Origin: Serratia plymuthica NBRC 102599 | Lineage (GTDB): Bacteria > Pseudomonadota > Gammaproteobacteria > Enterobacterales > Enterobacteriaceae | Length of the DNA: 64,000 bases | Direction: 5' to 3' | NCBI RefSeq assembly: GCF_001590925.1 | Contig: NZ_BCTU01000011.1 | Coordinates: forward strand, 1-64,000 | Part shown: positions 26,842 to 35,651 of the stretch, in pieces | How the letters are laid out: every line of letters begins with the position of its first letter | Numbering within the stretch: the stretch's first letter is position 1 | Position numbers and translations under genes: made by a program | The notes under the pieces: model-generated | Told to the model about the DNA's origin: nothing | Databases searched by the model: none | What the model saw: the letters and a program-made list of their open reading frames with translations, nothing else

Positions 26842-28089
26842 TTATTTCTGTATTGCCAGCCGCCAGCCTCCGTTATAACGATGCTTTGCCTGATACATCG
26901 CATCGTCAGCTTCGTGCAAAAGACCCTGAGGCGTTACTGCATGTTCAGGGTAAAGTGCAATACCGATACTCAGAGAGGTCGTCACCGCCTCGTCGTTCGG
27001 CAAAATTATCGGTTGGGTCATGCAGTCGATAATGTTGTCGGCAATTTGCAGCACATCTTCCGTACTGTGAACCGGCGCCAACAGCACGGCGAACTCATCG
27101 CCGCCTAAACGTGCGACCAGGTCACTTTCACGCAGTTGCGCGCGAATCCGCCCGGCAATGGTGGTCAGCACCGCATCACCGGCCGCGTGACCGTAACTGT
27201 CATTCACCTCCTTGAAGCGATCGCCGTCGATAAACAACACCGCAAGTTTTTCCGTCGGCTGAATATCGCCCAGAGCGCGGCTCAGCCGGCCTTCAAAAAA
27301 GGCGCGGTTCGGTAATCCGGTCAGGCTGTCATGGGTCGCCCGGTGGGTCAGTGAATCATTTTCCTGCTTCAGGTGTGCCTGCCAGGCTTCCAGCTCATCG
27401 AGCAGGCCGTTGAAGTCGTTGCTCAGTTCGTGCAGTTCGGCAATGGGTGCCGACGGTACTCGCAGCCCAAAGGTGCGATCGCGTCGCACCACATGGGCCA
27501 CCTTGGCGATGTCGTCCAGCGAACTGACAATGCCCAGCAGCATACGGCGGGAAAGCACCAGTGCGCACAGGGTACTGAGCACCAGGCAGGCGATCATGCC
27601 CAGAATACCCCGCAGCAGGAAACGCAGCAGGCTGCCGCCGTTGCCGCTTAGCCAGACCTTGCCGACCTGTTTGCCTTCGTGGGAGATCGGCAAGACCACC
27701 GGTTCCGGCAGTGCCCAGTGAGCGACAATCTGCTCCAGACCGTGCAGCGGACCGTCTTTGGGACGATGCCAACTGACCAGCACGTTGCCGCCGTTGTCCA
27801 GAATTTTGGCTTCCGACACCTCTTCTTTGGAGGCGATCAGCACCATCGCCTCTCGAATGTAGGGGCGATCCCCAAACACCACGGCGGCCTCGACGGTATA
27901 GCTGATGGAGCGCGCAATCAGATGCAGGTTGTGGTTGGCGTAGGCGCGCAGCGCGAACAGCGCTACCAACGTCAGAAAAATCCCGGCGGTGCCGACGGCA
28001 ATCAGCGCCAGCCCAAGATTTGCCCGTTGCAGCACCCTGCCCAGCGTGGGCCGCGAATGCCCGGAACGGTTCTTGCGCAGCCATATCAT
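26842..28089 (-). CDS. yfiN: diguanylate cyclase YfiN (DgcN/TpbB)
   Basis: A 415-residue inner-membrane diguanylate cyclase making c-di-GMP. TM1 is at about 23-48, a periplasmic domain at about 50-155 and TM2 at about 156-180. A HAMP region follows (about 181-235), then a GGDEF domain with the intact active site LGGDEF (329-333 for GGDEF) and an RxxD inhibitory site RESD (320-323) five residues upstream. It should therefore be active and product-inhibited. Its ATG overlaps the yfiR stop codon by 4 nt (ATGA). Periplasmic YfiR is expected to hold it inactive until YfiB is stimulated. Confidence 0.95.
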   Translation of the reverse strand: MIWLRKNRSGHSRPTLGRVLQRANLGLALIAVGTAGIFLTLVALFALRAYANHNLHLIARSISYTVEAAVVFGDRPYIREAMVLIASKEEVSEAKILDNGGNVLVSWHRPKDGPLHGLEQIVAHWALPEPVVLPISHEGKQVGKVWLSGNGGSLLRFLLRGILGMIACLVLSTLCALVLSRRMLLGIVSSLDDIAKVAHVVRRDRTFGLRVPSAPIAELHELSNDFNGLLDELEAWQAHLKQENDSLTHRATHDSLTGLPNRAFFEGRLSRALGDIQPTEKLAVLFIDGDRFKEVNDSYGHAAGDAVLTTIAGRIRAQLRESDLVARLGGDEFAVLLAPVHSTEDVLQIADNIIDCMTQPIILPNDEAVTTSLSIGIALYPEHAVTPQGLLHEADDAMYQAKHRYNGGWRLAIQK

Positions 28090-28700
28090 AGCGGCGGCGC
28101 CTGTTTGCGCGCCAACTGCAGCACGTTAGGATGAACGCGTACGCCGCTGCGTGCCAGAGCGTCCAGATTTACTTTGAAACTGGCCTGGTCACCGTCAATC
28201 TGCAGGCAAAACGCGCTGCCGGCAGAGCATTCGCCGTCGTTCTCGCTGATACTGAGAATGGAATGACCCTGGATGCGCTGTATAAAGTTTTGTTTCTGGC
28301 CGGCGTTGATATTACCCAAATAAATCACGTCACATCCGGTGTTCAGCAGAGGGCTGTCAAAGGGCACTCGCTCGGTTTTTATCGGCCGGGGAGCGCTCAG
28401 CAAAATAGGGTCGAACAGGCCTTCGGCATATTGGGTCGGCGCCGTTACGCACAGGCGGATGGGTTTGGGCTCGCTGGGCCAGCGGGCATAGCTGATAATG
28501 CCGACCACGACGGTGGTGACGGCATGTGTGCGGTTCTGATAGGGACTGCGCGTCTCGGGACGAGCCAGCCCGGGAAGCGCCAACAGCAGGACCAGAATGA
28601 AGGGTAGCAGGCGGCCGTCGTCAAGACGTGCGCAAATGAAGCTCGTGAGTGAGCTTTTTGCGCTGGCTGCTAACATCACGGCATTTTTTGCCATCTTCAT
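28086..28700 (-). CDS. yfiR: periplasmic YfiN inhibitor YfiR
   Basis: A 204-residue periplasmic repressor of YfiN. A hydrophobic signal segment (LLPFILVLLLALPGLA, about 31-46) lies after an unusually long basic lead of 30 residues. Four cysteines, C84, C123, C158 and C165, are spaced 39 and 7 residues apart, as in the two disulfides of Pseudomonas YfiR. This makes a redox-sensitive inhibitor likely. CAGGAA precedes the ATG; no better downstream start is visible despite the long N-region. It is first gene of the yfiRNB operon, and its stop overlaps the yfiN start. Confidence 0.92.
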   Translation of the reverse strand: MKMAKNAVMLAASAKSSLTSFICARLDDGRLLPFILVLLLALPGLARPETRSPYQNRTHAVTTVVVGIISYARWPSEPKPIRLCVTAPTQYAEGLFDPILLSAPRPIKTERVPFDSPLLNTGCDVIYLGNINAGQKQNFIQRIQGHSILSISENDGECSAGSAFCLQIDGDQASFKVNLDALARSGVRVHPNVLQLARKQAPPL

Positions 28701-29271
28701 CTGCCATTCCTGCCAACGTCCGCAGTACGGTAGCGGTGATCTAACAATGAAAAACCTGACCCGACGGAGGGGATAATCGTAATGCTAAGAACTGTTAATC
28801 GCACTGTCTGATGAACACTATCTAACCCATAATTGGCGCGGATTGTATTATAAGATATCTCTGTTGCGCGCTTTATGTGCCGTTTTCTCGGATTTATCCT
28901 ATCTTTTTTTAACAGTATAAAACGCCTCGGGGAGTTGGCCAGGCGTTTTCGGCAAAGAAAACGGCATTGGGTCGGCAGTACGGCGATTTGCGACATGCCT
29001 GTAGTTAATTTGTCAGCCAGGGTAAACGTTTTTTACCTGACGCCCCCCATGACGATAAACTTCTTCTTCTACAGTAGTGAATGGATAGGCGATTGCGCTG
29101 TCTATGATAGATGCCTGAGCTTATCGCTCTGCACACCTTTTTGCTCTGGCGTGTATTCCACTTCAGGGCGCGAAATACTCGAAGAACCGGTTTCTCCGGG
29201 CCTTGACCGTTGGCGTAGCGCGGCAAGGGGGAGGGGGTTCTGGCAACACAACCAGCGAGGAAAGAGTAAGT
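28701..29271. other. divergent intergenic region yfiR/slt
   Basis: About 570 bp between the divergent yfiR and slt. A minus-strand TATAAT (28847-28852) could be the -10 of a yfiR promoter with a weak -35. AACGCCT/AGGCGTT (28921-28947) form a 7-bp hairpin with a 13-nt loop. A plus-strand open frame (28875-29447) overlaps the slt start in another frame and has no ribosome-binding site or homology that I can recognise. Confidence 0.5.
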
Positions 29272-31200
29272 ATGGTCAAGGTAGACAAATGGCGGCTGTT
29301 GGCGGTGGGGTTGTGCCTGACGGCATTCTCGGGCGCTGCACTGGCGGACTCTCTCGACGCACAGCGTCAGCGTTACCTGCAAATCAAGCAGGCGTGGGAC
29401 AGCAATCAGATGGATGTCGTGGCGCAACTGATGCCGACGCTGCGTGATTACCCGCTTTACCCTTATCTGGAATACCGCGAACTGACGCAGGATCTCAGCC
29501 AGGCCGGCTTCTCCGAGGTGAATGACTTTATCAAGCAGCACCCGACGCTGCCGCCCGCCAAGTCGCTGGCGCCTCGTTTTGTCAATGAATTGGCGCGCCG
29601 TGAGGACTGGCGCACTTTGCTGGCTTTCAGCCCGCAGGCCCCCAAACCGATAGCCGCACGCTGTAATTATTACTATGCCAAATGGGCCACCGGCGATCAG
29701 CAGGCGGCCTGGAGCGGCGCGGACGATCTCTGGATGAGCGGTAAAACGCTGCCGGGCACCTGCGACAAACTGTTCAACGTCTGGCAGGGGGCCGGCAAGC
29801 AAACGCCGCTGAATACCCTGGCGCGCATGAAGCTGGCGTTAAAAGAGGGCAACAGCGGCCTGGTTAACAGCCTTTACCGCCAGTTGCCGTCCGAATATCA
29901 GACCATGGGTGACGCGCTGGTGCGCCTGCAGAACGATCCCGCCACCGTAGAGGCTTTCGCCCGCAGCGTTGGCCCGACTGACTTTACCCGGGCGGCGACC
30001 GGCATCGCTTTCGAGCGGCTGGCTCGTCAGGATGCGGAAAACGCCCGTGCGATGATCCCGAGTATCGCCCGCCTGCAGAAAATGAGCGACAGCGAGCGGT
30101 TGGGGCTGGAAGAAGCGGTGGCGTGGCGCCTGATGGGCAGCGATGCGACCTTCGAGCAGACCCAGTGGCGCGATAAGGTGATCCTGCGTAGCCAGTCTCC
30201 AACGCTGCTGGAACGCCGTGTGCGCATGGCGCTGGGCAGCGGCGATCGTCAGGGCGTGGCGACCTGGCTTGCGCGCCTGCCGGCAGAATCGCGCAATAAA
30301 GACGAATGGCGTTACTGGCGTGCGAGCATCTTGCTGGACGAAGGCAAACGCGGTGAGGGTGAAGAGATCCTGCGCAGCCTGATGAACGAACGTGGCTTCT
30401 ACCCGATGGTGGCGGCGCAGAAACTGAATACGCCTTATCCGGTTATGGTGGCGGTGGCGGCCAAACCCCGCGCTTCGCTGGTGGACGGGCCGGAAATCGC
30501 CCGCGTACGTGAACTGATGTACTGGAACATGGATAACCTGGCGCGCAGCGAGTGGAGTTCGTTCGTTGCCAGCCGCAGCCGGCCTGAACAGGAAGCGCTG
30601 GCGCGTTTCGCATTCGAGCAGAATTGGGCCGATCTCAGCGTGCAGGCAACCATCGTCGGCAAGCTGTGGGATCACCTCGAGGAGCGCTTCCCGGTGGCCT
30701 GGTCGCAAGAGTTCCGCAGCGCTACCGATGACAAGGGGATCACGCCGAGCTACGCCATGGCGATTGCCCGTCAGGAAAGCGCCTGGAACCCGAAAGCGCA
30801 GTCACCGGTGGGGGCCAGCGGCCTGATGCAGGTGATGCCGCGGACCGCGCAACATACCGTGCAAATGTACAATATTCCCGGCTACTCAAGCCCGAGCCAG
30901 CTGCTTGATCCGAAAACCAATATTACTATCGGTACCAGCTACCTGGAGTATGTTTACCAGCAGTTTGGCCGTAACCGCATCCTGTCGTCGGCGGCTTATA
31001 ACGCCGGCCCATCGCGGGTGAATACCTGGTTGGGGAACAGCGAAGGGCGCGTCGATGCGGTGGCGTTTGTTGAAAGCATCCCGTTCTCGGAGACCCGTTC
31101 TTACGTGAAGAACGTGTTGGCTTACGACGCGTTTTACCGCTATTTGATGCACCGCCCGGCCAAAGTGTTGACCGATGCCGAATGGCAGAGACGTTATTGA
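29272..31200 (+). CDS. slt: soluble lytic murein transglycosylase Slt70
   Basis: A 642-residue periplasmic lytic transglycosylase that cleaves the MurNAc-GlcNAc bond of peptidoglycan, forming 1,6-anhydro ends. The signal peptide is cleaved at ALA-DS (residue 25/26). A long alpha-superhelical U domain and linker follow, then the C-terminal SLT catalytic domain. The catalytic glutamate is E502 in ARQESAWNP, followed by GASGLMQVMP and AAYNAGP. The frame extends 23 codons upstream, but GAGGAAAGAG before the ATG at 29272 and the signal peptide decide the start. Confidence 0.97.
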   Translation: MVKVDKWRLLAVGLCLTAFSGAALADSLDAQRQRYLQIKQAWDSNQMDVVAQLMPTLRDYPLYPYLEYRELTQDLSQAGFSEVNDFIKQHPTLPPAKSLAPRFVNELARREDWRTLLAFSPQAPKPIAARCNYYYAKWATGDQQAAWSGADDLWMSGKTLPGTCDKLFNVWQGAGKQTPLNTLARMKLALKEGNSGLVNSLYRQLPSEYQTMGDALVRLQNDPATVEAFARSVGPTDFTRAATGIAFERLARQDAENARAMIPSIARLQKMSDSERLGLEEAVAWRLMGSDATFEQTQWRDKVILRSQSPTLLERRVRMALGSGDRQGVATWLARLPAESRNKDEWRYWRASILLDEGKRGEGEEILRSLMNERGFYPMVAAQKLNTPYPVMVAVAAKPRASLVDGPEIARVRELMYWNMDNLARSEWSSFVASRSRPEQEALARFAFEQNWADLSVQATIVGKLWDHLEERFPVAWSQEFRSATDDKGITPSYAMAIARQESAWNPKAQSPVGASGLMQVMPRTAQHTVQMYNIPGYSSPSQLLDPKTNITIGTSYLEYVYQQFGRNRILSSAAYNAGPSRVNTWLGNSEGRVDAVAFVESIPFSETRSYVKNVLAYDAFYRYLMHRPAKVLTDAEWQRRY

Positions 31201-31202
31201 TT

Positions 31203-31243
31203 TTGACGGCGCTATGGTATGCTGCTGTACTAGTTAAATAGTA
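31203..31243 (+). promoter_or_regulatory. trpR promoter and autoregulatory operator
   Basis: The -35 is TTGACG (31203-31208) and the -10 is TGTACT (31226-31231), with a 17-bp spacer. Overlapping the -10 is the TrpR operator TACTAGTTAAATAGTA (31228-31243). It is symmetric at 14 of 16 positions and contains the CTAGTTAA core of trp operators. It indicates tryptophan-dependent autorepression, as for E. coli trpR. Confidence 0.85.
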
Positions 31244-31255
31244 TGGTGGCTTGCC

Positions 31256-31585
31256 ATGACGCAATTATCGCTTAACGATCCGGCTCTTTCAGAACAAGGC
31301 AATGAGGATTGGCTGCGCTTTGTCGCGCTGCTGCAAAATTCGTTCGCTCAGGAGCTGCATCAGCCCTTGATGCAACTGTTGCTGACGCCGGATGAGCGTA
31401 CGGCCTTAGGCACGCGGGTACGGATTATTCAGGAACTGATGCGCGGTGAGATGAGCCAACGGGAACTGAAGAACGAACTGGGGGCGGGAATTGCCACCAT
31501 CACTCGCGGTTCGAACAGCCTGAAAGCGGCGACGCCGGCGTTGAAACAGTGGCTGGAGCAGCAGTTGCTGGGCGATGCGCAGTAG
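31256..31585 (+). CDS. trpR: Trp repressor TrpR
   Basis: A 109-residue tryptophan-dependent repressor of tryptophan biosynthesis genes and of its own gene. It is all-helical; the HTH and recognition helix are in [20 protein letters not shown] (about 70-89). The tryptophan-binding [14 protein letters not shown] block precedes it. It is downstream of slt, as in E. coli, but with its own promoter and operator in the 55-bp gap. Confidence 0.97.
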   Translation: MTQLSLNDPALSEQGNEDWLRFVALLQNSFAQELHQPLMQLLLTPDERTALGTRVRIIQELMRGEMSQRELKNELGAGIATITRGSNSLKAATPALKQWLEQQLLGDAQ

Positions 31586-31603
31586 CGCCGCGCCCGGTAT
31601 GGG

Positions 31604-32143
31604 TTATTTATTCGGCGTGCCGTTGTGGCTTTGGTAGACAGGATTGTGAAATGGCACCAGCGCCAGCAGCAGAGCCTGATGATAAACGCTGGTGCGGCTC
31701 AATCGCCCATCGGTAAAGATGCCGATAGCGCCACCCTGGCGCTTCACGTCGACATTGCCGGTGATGGCCGCCATCTCCGTGCCCAATTCGCGGCCGGCGC
31801 GAATTCCCTGTAAAATTATCTCCGGCAGCATCAGGCTGGCTGAGCGCGATTCGCCGCGAGTCTGTGGGCTTTCCACCGTCATCCAGGCGAAGGTCATATT
31901 CTCTTCGATGCCTGCTTCCACGCCGACCCAGAAGTCGGCCTCCGGGCGAACCTGACGGGCTTCCATTACGCGCTGGCGTGCGCCGGTGCGGGTCTCGTGA
32001 TTGCCTATCGGTTGCAGTGAGACGCCGCTGGCGACGTCGACAGATTCAATGCGACATTGGTCCGCGCCAAAGGTGTCATCAAAGGCCAACTGAATAGCCT
32101 TGATCTTTGCCGGGTTGGTAGTTGCAGCGACAACATGATACAT
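31604..32143 (-). CDS. yjjX: inosine/xanthosine triphosphatase YjjX
   Basis: A 179-residue house-cleaning NTPase of the YjjX family, which hydrolyses ITP and XTP. Family blocks are the N-terminal [41 protein letters not shown] and the C-terminal [13 protein letters not shown] and [11 protein letters not shown]. It is about 9 residues longer than E. coli YjjX at the C-terminus. It is convergent with trpR, 18 bp apart. Confidence 0.94.
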   Translation of the reverse strand: MYHVVAATTNPAKIKAIQLAFDDTFGADQCRIESVDVASGVSLQPIGNHETRTGARQRVMEARQVRPEADFWVGVEAGIEENMTFAWMTVESPQTRGESRSASLMLPEIILQGIRAGRELGTEMAAITGNVDVKRQGGAIGIFTDGRLSRTSVYHQALLLALVPFHNPVYQSHNGTPNK

Positions 32144-32182
32144 AACGGGTTTGGCATCCTTAAGCTAAGAGCCTATTCACTG

Positions 32183-32213
32183 CGTCAGAGGCTTGCGTAA
32201 GCCGCTTCTGACG
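32183..32213. repeat. inverted repeat upstream of gpmB
   Basis: The arms CGTCAGA / TCTGACG enclose a second matched pair GCTT / AAGC, forming a bulged stem in the 111-bp gap between the divergent yjjX and gpmB. It could be a small palindromic repeat or a leader hairpin of gpmB. Confidence 0.45.
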
Positions 32214-32254
32214 AAGATAAACTCAGGTTTCACGCAGTATAACGGAAAAGCAAA

Positions 32255-32902
32255 ATGTTACAGGTATACCTCGTTCGCCACGGCGAAACGGAATGGAATG
32301 CGGCTCGCCGTATCCAGGGCCAGTCCGACAGCCCGTTAACCGCCAAGGGTGAACATCAGGCGCATCTGGTTGCCCGGCGTGTCAGCAAAGAGGGCATCAC
32401 GCACGTTATCACCAGCGATCTGGGGCGTACCCGTCGCACTGCGCAAATCATCGCGGAAGCTTGCGGCTGCGAGGTGATTAACGATCCACGTTTGCGTGAA
32501 CTGCATATGGGGGTGCTGGAAGAACGCCTGATCGACAGCCTGACGCCGCAGGAAGAGCAGTGGCGTAAACAGATGGTCGATGGCACTGCTGACGGCCGCA
32601 TCCCTCAAGGTGAATCCATGAACGAGCTGGGCGAACGGATGCGTGCCTCGCTGGAAAGTTGCCTGATGTTGCCTGAAGGCAGTAAACCGCTGATTGTCAG
32701 CCACGGTATTGCCCTGGGCTGCCTGATCAGCACCGTGCTCGGGTTGCCGGCCTATGCCGAGCGCCGCCTGCGTTTGCGTAACTGTTCGTTGTCGCGTGTT
32801 GATCATCAACAGAGCCCATGGTTGGCTTCCGGCTGGATCGTGGAAACGGCGGGCGATGTCACGCATCTGGACATGCCCGCGCTGGACGAACTGCAGCGTT
32901 AA
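32255..32902 (+). CDS. gpmB: histidine-phosphatase-family protein GpmB
   Basis: A 215-residue member of the histidine phosphatase superfamily. The phosphohistidine motif is LVRHGETEWN (RHG at 8-10), and a second histidine lies in IVSHGIALG near residue 150. It is annotated as phosphoglycerate mutase-like, though E. coli GpmB is better described as a sugar-phosphate phosphatase. Its last three bases and the rob stop codon overlap in TTAA, with the genes convergent. Confidence 0.95.
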   Translation: MLQVYLVRHGETEWNAARRIQGQSDSPLTAKGEHQAHLVARRVSKEGITHVITSDLGRTRRTAQIIAEACGCEVINDPRLRELHMGVLEERLIDSLTPQEEQWRKQMVDGTADGRIPQGESMNELGERMRASLESCLMLPEGSKPLIVSHGIALGCLISTVLGLPAYAERRLRLRNCSLSRVDHQQSPWLASGWIVETAGDVTHLDMPALDELQR

Positions 32903-33768
32903 CGGCGGATCGGGATCAGGTAGTCGCAGTTGATCTCGGTCGGCGGTTGGGGTGGCCGACGGTCACCCTTGGGATAAAAGCGCTCGATGTCGTGCCCTTT
33001 ACGGCGCGTCAGTTTGAGCGCCGGCAGGCAGGTGCCATACAGCGTCAGGATAAAGTCCTGCAAACCGGAAGCCGGCCCTTCATAGCTGAACATCGCATAT
33101 TCACCGCCCTGCAACACCAGCGGCTGGCCTTCCTGAACTTTATCCGGCACGTGGTGCGGCTCCAGCGCCGTGGTGTACAACACTTCCTGTTCGTCGTCTT
33201 TTTCCTGGCTCGGGCGCGAATGGTGCAACCCGTAGAGTACCGGTGGCAGCGTCTCGGCTTCGCCCAGATATTGGCGCCAGAACTGTGAACGCAACTCGGT
33301 ACGGAAGTTGGAGATTTGCTCCAGCGTGCAAGAATAGCTTTGCGTCAGGCCAATCAGGTGCTGTTCCGGCAACGTGACGAATTCAGGCTGAGGCAGGGTG
33401 AAGGCACCCAGGCGGATTGGCGGACAGATGCCGAACGCGTTCCAGTCTTCGGCACGGCGATACAACGCCGGCGTTTGCGCAAACTGTTTTTTAAACGCGC
33501 GAGTGAAGGTCTGCTGCGAGTCGAAGCGATACTGCAAGGCGATATCCAAAATCGGCCGGCTGGTTAAACGCAGCGCCACCGCAGCTTTAGACAGTCTCCT
33601 TGCCCGGATATATGCGCCGATGGCGTTACCGGTAATATCTTTGAACATCCGTTGCAGATGCCATTTAGAGTAGCCCGCTTTTGCCGCCACGTTGTCCAGC
33701 GACAAGGGTTGGTCCAAATGGCTTTCCAGCCAGCTAAGCAGATCACGAATGATACCGGCTTGATCCAT
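32899..33768 (-). CDS. rob: AraC-family regulator Rob
   Basis: A 289-residue transcriptional activator of the MarA/SoxS/Rob regulon (multidrug efflux, superoxide and organic-solvent tolerance), also known to bind the right side of oriC. The N-terminal double HTH includes VAAKAGYSKWHLQRMFKDIT and ILDIALQYRFDSQQTFTRAF. The C-terminal GyrI-like ligand domain (about 120-289) is complete and ends in LIPIRR as in E. coli. It is divergent from creA. Confidence 0.97.
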   Translation of the reverse strand: MDQAGIIRDLLSWLESHLDQPLSLDNVAAKAGYSKWHLQRMFKDITGNAIGAYIRARRLSKAAVALRLTSRPILDIALQYRFDSQQTFTRAFKKQFAQTPALYRRAEDWNAFGICPPIRLGAFTLPQPEFVTLPEQHLIGLTQSYSCTLEQISNFRTELRSQFWRQYLGEAETLPPVLYGLHHSRPSQEKDDEQEVLYTTALEPHHVPDKVQEGQPLVLQGGEYAMFSYEGPASGLQDFILTLYGTCLPALKLTRRKGHDIERFYPKGDRRPPQPPTEINCDYLIPIRR

Positions 33769-34111
33769 AGATCTTCCTCGTAGAGCTTTAGGGTAGGAAC
33801 CCGAACTGTTTATTCATTACGCAGGTGCTTGCGCTATCAGACCAATCCATGAGCCATTTTGCGTAGCACTCTTTGCTTCTTGCAGCACGTTGCGCAAGAG
33901 TTGGACAGGGGCACACCTTAAACGGGCGCAAAGAAATAACGACGCCGCATAATAGCAATTTTTTTCCTCCGAGACTCTCAAAGATTTTTTTCACGCTCTG
34001 TGCTAGAAAGAGGAGTGCGGACCAGAAAAATCCCGATTCTGTGACCTAAGACATAAACAATATTGATCGCTGAGCCTGTTTTTCCAGGCGGTAGCTCTTG
34101 GAGTTAAGTGA
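33769..34111. other. rob/creA divergent intergenic region
   Basis: A 343-bp region that must hold the promoters of rob and creA. A 5-bp hairpin GCCTG/CAGGC with a T-rich loop lies at 34074-34089, just before the creA ribosome-binding site. I see no gene and no confidently placed promoter; short minus-strand frames lack support. Confidence 0.5.
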
Positions 34112-34591
34112 ATGAAAAAAGGATGGATATTTTTGTTTGGTTTAGTTTGCGCAACGGTAAACAGCGCGCAGGCTGAACAAGTAGGGTCGGTCGATACGGT
34201 ATTTAAACTCTTTGGTCCGGACCACAAAATTGTGGTGGAAGCGTTCGACGATCCGGATGTTAAAAATGTAACTTGTTATATCAGTCGGGCAAAAACCGGT
34301 GGCATCAAAGGTGGCCTGGGATTAGCGGAAGATACGGCGGATGCGGCTATTTCCTGTCAACAGGTGGGGCCGATTACCCTGAACGATAAAATCAAAAACG
34401 GCAAGGCGGAAGGGACGGTGGTGTTCCAGAAAAGGACGTCGCTGGTATTCAAAAAGCTGCAGGTGGTGCGTTTCTACGACGCTACCCGCAATGCGCTGAT
34501 TTATCTGAGCTATTCAGACCGTGTGGTGGATGGTTCACCGAAAAATGCGCTGAGCGCGGTGCCTATCATCCCTTGGGGTGAGACGAAATAA
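34112..34591 (+). CDS. creA: periplasmic protein CreA
   Basis: A 159-residue exported protein of unknown biochemical role. The signal peptide is cleaved at about AQA-EQ (residue 21/22). The mature domain is highly conserved: [37 protein letters not shown] and [15 protein letters not shown]. In E. coli creA heads creABCD, which encodes a two-component system. Here creBCD is missing: a terminator follows, then arcA on the other strand. Confidence 0.95.
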   Translation: MKKGWIFLFGLVCATVNSAQAEQVGSVDTVFKLFGPDHKIVVEAFDDPDVKNVTCYISRAKTGGIKGGLGLAEDTADAAISCQQVGPITLNDKIKNGKAEGTVVFQKRTSLVFKKLQVVRFYDATRNALIYLSYSDRVVDGSPKNALSAVPIIPWGETK

Positions 34592-34592
34592 A

Positions 34593-34623
34593 ATCAGGGG
34601 TTCAAATGAACCCCTGATGTTTT
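34593..34623. terminator. bidirectional terminator creA/arcA
   Basis: A perfect 12-bp stem ATCAGGGGTTCA / TGAACCCCTGAT with a 2-nt centre, followed by TTTT on the plus strand. It sits between the convergent creA and arcA. Confidence 0.85.
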
Positions 34624-34637
34624 TAACGCGGGAGAGA

Positions 34638-35354
34638 TTACTCTTCCAGATCGCCGCAGAAACGGTAGCCTTCACCGTGAATGGTGGCGATGATTTCAGG
34701 CGTATCCGGCGTTGATTCGAAGTGCTTGCGAATGCGGCGAATGGTTACGTCTACGGTACGGTCGTGCGGTTTCAGCTCACGGCCGGTCATTTTCTTCAGC
34801 AGCTCGCCACGGGATTGGATCTTGCCCGGGTTTTCGCAAAAGTGCAGCATGGCGCGGAATTCGCTGCGCGGCAGCTTGTACTGTTCACCTGCCGGGCTGA
34901 TCAGTGAGCGGCTATTGATGTCCAGCTCCCAACCGTTGAATTTATAGCTTTCTACCAGTCGACGTTCTTCGCCGACGCTGCCCAGGTTCATGGTGCGAGA
35001 CAGCAGATTGCGTGCGCGAATGGTCAATTCACGCGGATTAAACGGCTTGGTGATGTAGTCATCAGCGCCGATTTCCAATCCGAGGATTTTATCCACTTCG
35101 TTATCGCGGCCGGTCAGGAACATCAGCGCGACGCTGGCCTGTTCGCGCAGTTCACGCGCCAGCAGCAGGCCGTTTTTGCCTGGCAGATTGATGTCCATGA
35201 TAACCAGATTGATATCATTTTCAGACAGGATGTTGTGCATCTCTGCACCATCATTGGCTTCATGAACAACGTAGCCTTCCGCCTCGAAAATGCTCTTCAG
35301 GGTGTTACGAGTGACTAACTCGTCTTCGACAATCAGAATGTGCGGGGTCTGCAT
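34638..35354 (-). CDS. arcA: aerobic respiration response regulator ArcA
   Basis: A 238-residue OmpR/PhoB-type response regulator, partner of the sensor kinase ArcB. It represses aerobic respiration genes under low oxygen. The receiver domain has the acidic pair E10/D11, phosphorylated D54 (MDINLPG) and the conserved T/K around LTGRDN and TKPFNP. The C-terminal winged helix covers about residues 135-235. It is very close to the E. coli sequence. It has a long upstream region with an FNR-like site. Confidence 0.98.
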   Translation of the reverse strand: MQTPHILIVEDELVTRNTLKSIFEAEGYVVHEANDGAEMHNILSENDINLVIMDINLPGKNGLLLARELREQASVALMFLTGRDNEVDKILGLEIGADDYITKPFNPRELTIRARNLLSRTMNLGSVGEERRLVESYKFNGWELDINSRSLISPAGEQYKLPRSEFRAMLHFCENPGKIQSRGELLKKMTGRELKPHDRTVDVTIRRIRKHFESTPDTPEIIATIHGEGYRFCGDLEE

Positions 35355-35456
35355 ATTTGCTACCTAAAATTGCCAACAAAATAGAAAATAGGAAGTACAG
35401 AAGTCTTTGCTTTCTTAGACGAGGGCAGAGATAGCGCTCACGTTCCCTCTTACCAA

Positions 35457-35501
35457 ATGACTAAAGTACGTAAACTCGTTCTTGATGCACTTTCCATCTA
35501 A
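35457..35501 (+). pseudogene. yjjY: remnant of yjjY reading frame
   Basis: ATG opens a 14-codon frame MTKVRKLVLDALSI followed by TAA. E. coli YjjY, as I recall it, starts MTKVRNCVLDALSI and continues NVNNIISLVVG. Here the continuation NVNKIASLVG is present but one base out of frame, because an extra T follows the ATC codon. Either yjjY is broken here, or the conserved DNA is really part of the arcA 5' region and the E. coli frame is fortuitous. No strong ribosome-binding site is seen. Confidence 0.5.
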
Positions 35502-35637
35502 TGTCAACAAGATCGCTAGCTTGGTGGGGCGGTTATTCCTTACACCCCAAAGGTGCCAAAACGGCGGATATCCTAACCCTATTAACAGCAATATAACAGT
35601 GCGTGCCGAATTCATCACCCAACAAAACTACGCTTTG

Positions 35638-35651
35638 TTGACATATATCAA
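35638..35651 (-). promoter_or_regulatory. FNR-like binding site upstream of arcA
   Basis: TTGAC-ATAT-ATCAA matches the FNR consensus TTGAT-N4-ATCAA at 9 of 10 positions. It lies about 290 bp before the arcA start codon. Anaerobic activation of arcA by FNR is established in E. coli, so the site is plausible; occupancy is inference. Confidence 0.55.

Noticed and set aside
28875-29447. 190-codon plus-strand frame overlapping the slt start
   Set aside because: The signal peptide and ribosome-binding site place slt at 29272 in a different frame. The alternative has no recognisable features.
33788-34227. Two short minus-strand frames between rob and creA
   Set aside because: No start signal or homology; one overlaps the creA coding start.
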